Position numbers and translations under genes: made by a program. From Rugamonas brunnea (GTDB taxonomy: Bacteria > Pseudomonadota > Gammaproteobacteria > Burkholderiales > Burkholderiaceae_D), in the NCBI RefSeq assembly GCF_014042345.1, contig NZ_JACEZT010000008.1:62001-126000 (forward strand): a stretch of DNA of 64,000 bases, given 5' to 3'. The notes beneath the pieces were generated by a model. That model worked only from the letters and a program-made list of their open reading frames with translations. It did not search any database and had not been told where the DNA came from. Positions 59,441 to 64,000 of the stretch are shown here, piece by piece (positions within the stretch are counted from its first letter, which is position 1; each line of letters begins with the position of its first letter).

Positions 59441-59468
59441 AAGGCCAGCTTCCGGAGAAGCTGGCCTT
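59441..59468 (-). terminator. Intrinsic terminator after groEL
   Basis: Arms AAGGCCAGCTT and AAGCTGGCCTT around a six-base loop, followed on the minus strand by TTTTCTTTT. Confidence 0.88.
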
Positions 59469-59513
59469 GTGCGCAGCGGGCTGCGGTGCTCCCGGCAGGC
59501 CGGGAGCCGGCGA

Positions 59514-61190
<1,677 letters not shown>

Positions 61191-61206
61191 TTAAGGCGGT
61201 GACCAA

Positions 61207-61497
61207 TTACTTGGTGACGATCGCCATGATGTCTTCTTCGCGCATGACCATCAGTTCCTGGCCGTCGATCTTGACGGTCTGGCCGGCGTATTTGCCGAAC
61301 AGGACGCGGTCGCCGACTTTGACGTCCAGCGGACGCACTTTGCCGTCATCGAGAATCTTGCCATTGCCGACGGCCAGCACTTCGCCTTGGTCCGGTTTTT
61401 CAGCAGCCGCATCAGGGATGATCAGGCCGGATGCCGTTTTGGTTTCCTGGTCCAGGCGTTTGACGATGACGCGATCGTTCAAGGGGCGAAGGTTCAT
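61207..61497 (-). CDS. groS: Co-chaperonin GroES
   Basis: 96 residues, with ATAGGAG before the [42 protein letters not shown] is the canonical start; the mobile loop is intact. It caps the GroEL ring. First gene of the two-gene heat-shock operon. Confidence 0.98.
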   Translation of the reverse strand: MNLRPLNDRVIVKRLDQETKTASGLIIPDAAAEKPDQGEVLAVGNGKILDDGKVRPLDVKVGDRVLFGKYAGQTVKIDGQELMVMREEDIMAIVTK

Positions 61498-61574
61498 ACA
61501 AAACTCCTATCAATGGGTTATTGCCAAAAGAATCACAAAGGCTGCTTCAGTCGCTGAAACAGCGGAAATCGTTG

Positions 61575-61629
61575 TTAGCACTCCTCGCTAACGAGTGCCA
61601 ATTATAGGGACGGTATGGGGCTATTTCAA
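61575..61629 (-). promoter_or_regulatory. groES promoter with CIRCE operator
   Basis: -35 TTGAAA (61624-61629), 17-bp spacer, -10 TATAAT (61601-61606), all on the minus strand. The CIRCE element TTAGCACTC-N9-GAGTGCCAA (61575-61601) differs from the consensus at one position and touches the -10. HrcA repression of a sigma-70 promoter is expected. Confidence 0.9.
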
Positions 61630-61724
61630 GACATACTTGTCAAACTGTTGGCCTCGGCGGGCGCCGGCCAATTTCCGGCCGCCTGCGCGGGGCGGCGGCC
61701 GGGTGTGCGTCACAGCGGGGCGCG

Positions 61725-62261
61725 TCAGGCGACGGCGGGGAAGTCGACTGTGGTGTTGTTGACGCGGTTGAACAGGTTGGTCAGCGTGATGGCGGCGATC
61801 GCCAGCGTGGTGTCGGCGATCTGCGCATCCGTCACGCCGGCCGCCTTGACGGCTTCCACCGCCGCTGCCGGCACGGTGCCGCTGGTGCTGACCAGGGTAT
61901 GGACAAAAGTCGCCAGCGCATCGAGCCGCGCTTCGCCGCTGGCATCGCCGCTGCGCACGGCGCGCATGGTCGCCGGGCTCAGGCCGGCTTTGCCGCCCAT
62001 CAGCGTGTGCGCGGCCACGCAATAGTCGCAACCCGCTTGCTGGCTGACGGCCAGCTTGATCACTTCGACTTCTTTGGCGCTGAGGGCGCTTTTGCGCAGC
62101 GCGCCGTCGAGGTTCAAGGCCGCCTCCAGCGCCACCGGGCTGTTGTTGCCCAGCGCCAGATAGGCGTTGGGCACCTTGCCGATTGCGCCTTTGATGGCGG
62201 CAAACAGTTGGGCGGCGGCGCCGGTGGCGTTGGCGGCGGGTTGGGTGAACAGACGGTCCAT
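61725..62261 (-). CDS. Carboxymuconolactone decarboxylase family protein, AhpD-like
   Basis: 178 residues with AAGGAA before the ATG. The redox motif CDYCVAAH (near residue 86) matches the CxxCxxxH site of AhpD-type alkylhydroperoxidases. The following helices (MGGKAGLSPATMRAVRSG) fit the family. Probably peroxide reduction or another disulfide-based redox reaction in the cytoplasm. It is divergent from an AraC regulator across 146 bp, so control by that regulator is likely. Confidence 0.85.
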   Translation of the reverse strand: MDRLFTQPAANATGAAAQLFAAIKGAIGKVPNAYLALGNNSPVALEAALNLDGALRKSALSAKEVEVIKLAVSQQAGCDYCVAAHTLMGGKAGLSPATMRAVRSGDASGEARLDALATFVHTLVSTSGTVPAAAVEAVKAAGVTDAQIADTTLAIAAITLTNLFNRVNNTTVDFPAVA

Positions 62262-62407
62262 GGTGATTCCTTTCAGTGGTTAAGAGAGTTGGCATGCGAT
62301 GTCGATGCCATGGAAAGCAGTGTAGGCTGCACGGTTGAGATTTTTAATGCTCAAAATACGCTAGAATTTGCTCATTCGTCTCAACCGTCTCTGTCCTCAT
62401 CATTGCC

Positions 62408-63343
62408 ATGGATGCCCTCAGCCGCCTGCTCGCCGTCTATCCCCTGCGTACCGCCCTGGACGTGCGCTGCCATTTCGGCGCGCCGTGGGTGCTGGACCAC
62501 CCGGCAGCCGGATCGGGCATCGCGCCTTACCACCTGATCGTGCGCGGCAGTGCGACGCTGGATTGCGCTGCCGCGCACGGCGTGCCGTTGCAGGCTGGCG
62601 ACATTGTGGTATTTCCGCACGGTGGCGCGCACCGCCTGTCGCTGGGGGAGGCGGGCGCGGCGTCTCCGCTGCACGTGCTGCCGGGCGAGCATTTGCTGCG
62701 CGAGGTGCGCAACGGTGGCGACGGCCCCGCCGCCGACATCCTGTGCGGTGAATTCCATTTCGATGCGGAAGCGGGCGGCGGCCGCGGCCTGCTGGCGGCC
62801 TTGCCGCCACTGCTGGTGGTGCGCACCGCCGACCGGCCCGATGCGGGCAGCCTGCGCAGCCTGATGGCGATACTGCAGTCGGAGGCGGAAATGCCGCGCG
62901 CCGGTTCGGGCGCGATCGTCGGTCAGCTGGCGTCGGCCCTGTTCGCGTTGTTGATCCGGGCCTGCATGGACCAGGCGATGACGGTGCCCGGCCTGTTCGC
63001 GCTGCTGGCCGAGCGCCGCCTGCAGGCGGCCCTGCACGGCATGCTGGCGCAGCCTGGGCGGCCGTGGGATCTGGAACAACTGGCGGCCCTGTGCCATGTG
63101 TCGCGCGCCACGTTCGCGCGCCTGTTCAGGCAGACGGCTGGCGCCACCCCGGCCGACGTGCTGGCCCAGTTGCGCATGGCGCAGGCGGCGCGTCTGCTGG
63201 ACCAGGGCGAACAGGCGACCGGCGGCATCGCTGAAACGGTGGGCTACCAATCCGAGGCCGCTTTCAATCGGGCCTTCAAGCGCCACTATGGCGTCGGTCC
63301 GGGCGCCTGGCGCAAGCGCGCGCAGGCCGCCATTGCGACTTGA
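62408..63343 (+). CDS. AraC-family transcriptional regulator with cupin domain
   Basis: 311 residues. The N-terminal cupin domain (about 10-175) includes YHLIVRGSATLDC and LQAGDIVVFPHGGAHRLSL. The C-terminal double helix-turn-helix (about 205-305) reads WDLEQLAALCHVSRATFARLFRQTAGATPADVLAQLRMAQAARLL and then IAETVGYQSEAAFNRAFKRHYGVGPGAWR. Regulators of this layout often control a divergently encoded oxidoreductase, here the AhpD-like gene. The ligand is unknown. Confidence 0.88.
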   Translation: MDALSRLLAVYPLRTALDVRCHFGAPWVLDHPAAGSGIAPYHLIVRGSATLDCAAAHGVPLQAGDIVVFPHGGAHRLSLGEAGAASPLHVLPGEHLLREVRNGGDGPAADILCGEFHFDAEAGGGRGLLAALPPLLVVRTADRPDAGSLRSLMAILQSEAEMPRAGSGAIVGQLASALFALLIRACMDQAMTVPGLFALLAERRLQAALHGMLAQPGRPWDLEQLAALCHVSRATFARLFRQTAGATPADVLAQLRMAQAARLLDQGEQATGGIAETVGYQSEAAFNRAFKRHYGVGPGAWRKRAQAAIAT

Positions 63344-63477
63344 TACCGGTTCGGCAGCAGAGGACAGGGAGCGCCATTTGCCCACGCCTGTCCCATTCCT
63401 GTCTTGCCTCAAAAATATGCGCGTTCTCTGCCGCGTAGCGGTTGACGCGCGTTCGCAAGCCATCCTATAGTGACGGG

Positions 63478-63741
63478 ATGATTTCAGAATTCCAAGAACT
63501 TTCCGACAAAATCGACCAGTTGGCCGAAATGACCGCGGCCTTGCGCCGCGAGAACGCCCAGTTGCGTCAAGCCAACGCCGCTTTGGTGGTGGAAAACATC
63601 GGTTACCAGAAGCGCCTGAGCGAAGCGCACAGCCGCGTCTCGGCCCTGCTCGAACAGATCCCCGCGCTCGACGGCGAAGTGGATGCGGATGCGGATGCGG
63701 CCGCCGATGGCGCCATGCCTGACCAGGAGCACAATCAATGA
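63478..63741 (+). CDS. Short coiled-coil protein preceding zapA (ZapB-like)
   Basis: 87 residues from ATG 63478. Heptad-like helix throughout the first 60 residues (FQELSDKIDQLAEMTAALRRENAQLRQANAAL), then an acidic tail. The ATG of zapA overlaps the stop (ATGA), a translational coupling. Length and position suggest a ZapB-type or related cell-division accessory; this rests on context, not on a clear family match. Confidence 0.65.
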   Translation: MISEFQELSDKIDQLAEMTAALRRENAQLRQANAALVVENIGYQKRLSEAHSRVSALLEQIPALDGEVDADADAAADGAMPDQEHNQ

Positions 63742-64000
63742 AGCAGCTCGATGTCACCATCATGGGCCAGCCCTACCGCCTGATGTGCAAGGCGGACGAG
63801 GAGCGTGCGCTGCGCGAGGCGGCAGCCTTCCTCGACAAGAAGATGTGCGCCATCCGCGACGCGGGCAAAGTCAAGGGCAACGACCGCATCGCCGTGATGG
63901 CGGCGCTGGGCGTGGCGGCGGAATTCCTGTCGGTGAAAGCGCCACAGGGACCGTTGTCGGACTTGTCTATACTGGAAGTGCAGCAGAAGATCGCGGCCAT
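63738..64000 (+). CDS. zapA: Cell-division protein ZapA, N-terminal part (cut by window edge)
   Basis: 87 complete codons to the window end. It begins MKQLDVTIMGQPYRLMCKADEERALREAA and continues FLDKKMCAIRDAG and DRIAVMAALGVAAEFL, as expected for ZapA, which bundles FtsZ filaments at midcell. The start overlaps the stop of the coiled-coil gene. Confidence 0.92.
   Translation, partial: MKQLDVTIMGQPYRLMCKADEERALREAAAFLDKKMCAIRDAGKVKGNDRIAVMAALGVAAEFLSVKAPQGPLSDLSILEVQQKIAA

Overview
The window looks like a chromosomal segment of a Betaproteobacterium of the family Oxalobacteraceae (Massilia, Duganella or Janthinobacterium type). The reasons are the very high GC content, a phasin gene (polyhydroxyalkanoate storage), a PEP-CTERM exported protein, a fused glucokinase-RpiR/HexR regulator of the betaproteobacterial type, groES-groEL behind a CIRCE element, and a zapA locus at the right edge. 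I see no rRNA, tRNA, CRISPR array, insertion sequence or prophage. The genus is inferred from gene content only.

Layout. 1-10.9 kb: start of a TonB-dependent receptor, a lipoprotein di-haem peroxidase-like cytochrome, a BaeSR-like two-component system with a proline-rich sensor loop, a sigma-factor-like gene translationally linked to a metallophosphoesterase, an unknown acidic protein, a stand-alone molybdopterin oxidoreductase, a small lipoprotein and a PEP-CTERM protein. 11-16.5 kb: a compact four-gene cyclic-di-GMP operon (TPR-GGDEF cyclase, FecR protein, OmpA-like lipoprotein, CHASE2-HD-GYP phosphodiesterase). 16.5-26 kb: a palindrome-repeat array, an MdlAB-like ABC exporter pair, a 71-bp perfect palindrome, a phasin, a DUF2164 protein, a CodA-family deaminase with a changed substrate-discriminating residue, two GNAT acetyltransferases and a chemotaxis receptor.

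26-56 kb is a maltodextrin/starch utilisation locus: outer-membrane TonB receptor, periplasmic GH13 and GH31 enzymes, alpha-amylase, pullulanase, inner-membrane MFS transporter, phosphoglucomutase, GH13 alpha-glucosidase and the glucokinase-HexR fusion. It is interrupted by an M2 peptidase, a DctBD-type sigma-54 two-component system with an NrtT/TauT-type ABC transporter, and a POT peptide transporter. A 15-bp dyad with consensus TGTAG-N5-CTACA lies before most maltodextrin genes, and at three promoters it overlaps the predicted -10 box. I propose the HexR half of the fusion as its reader. Separately, a good sigma-54 promoter precedes the ABC transporter beside dctBD.

56-64 kb: a His-rich PadR regulator with an MFS exporter, a hypothetical membrane-anchored protein, a SAM methyltransferase, groES-groEL with a clear promoter/CIRCE, an AhpD-like protein divergent from an AraC regulator, a short coiled-coil protein and the start of zapA.

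The observations I consider most worth testing are the TGTAG-N5-CTACA regulon, the Asp-to-Cys change in the CodA homologue (a 5-methylcytosine deaminase candidate), the sigma-like/metallophosphoesterase pair, and the sigma-54 link between dctBD and the neighbouring ABC transporter.
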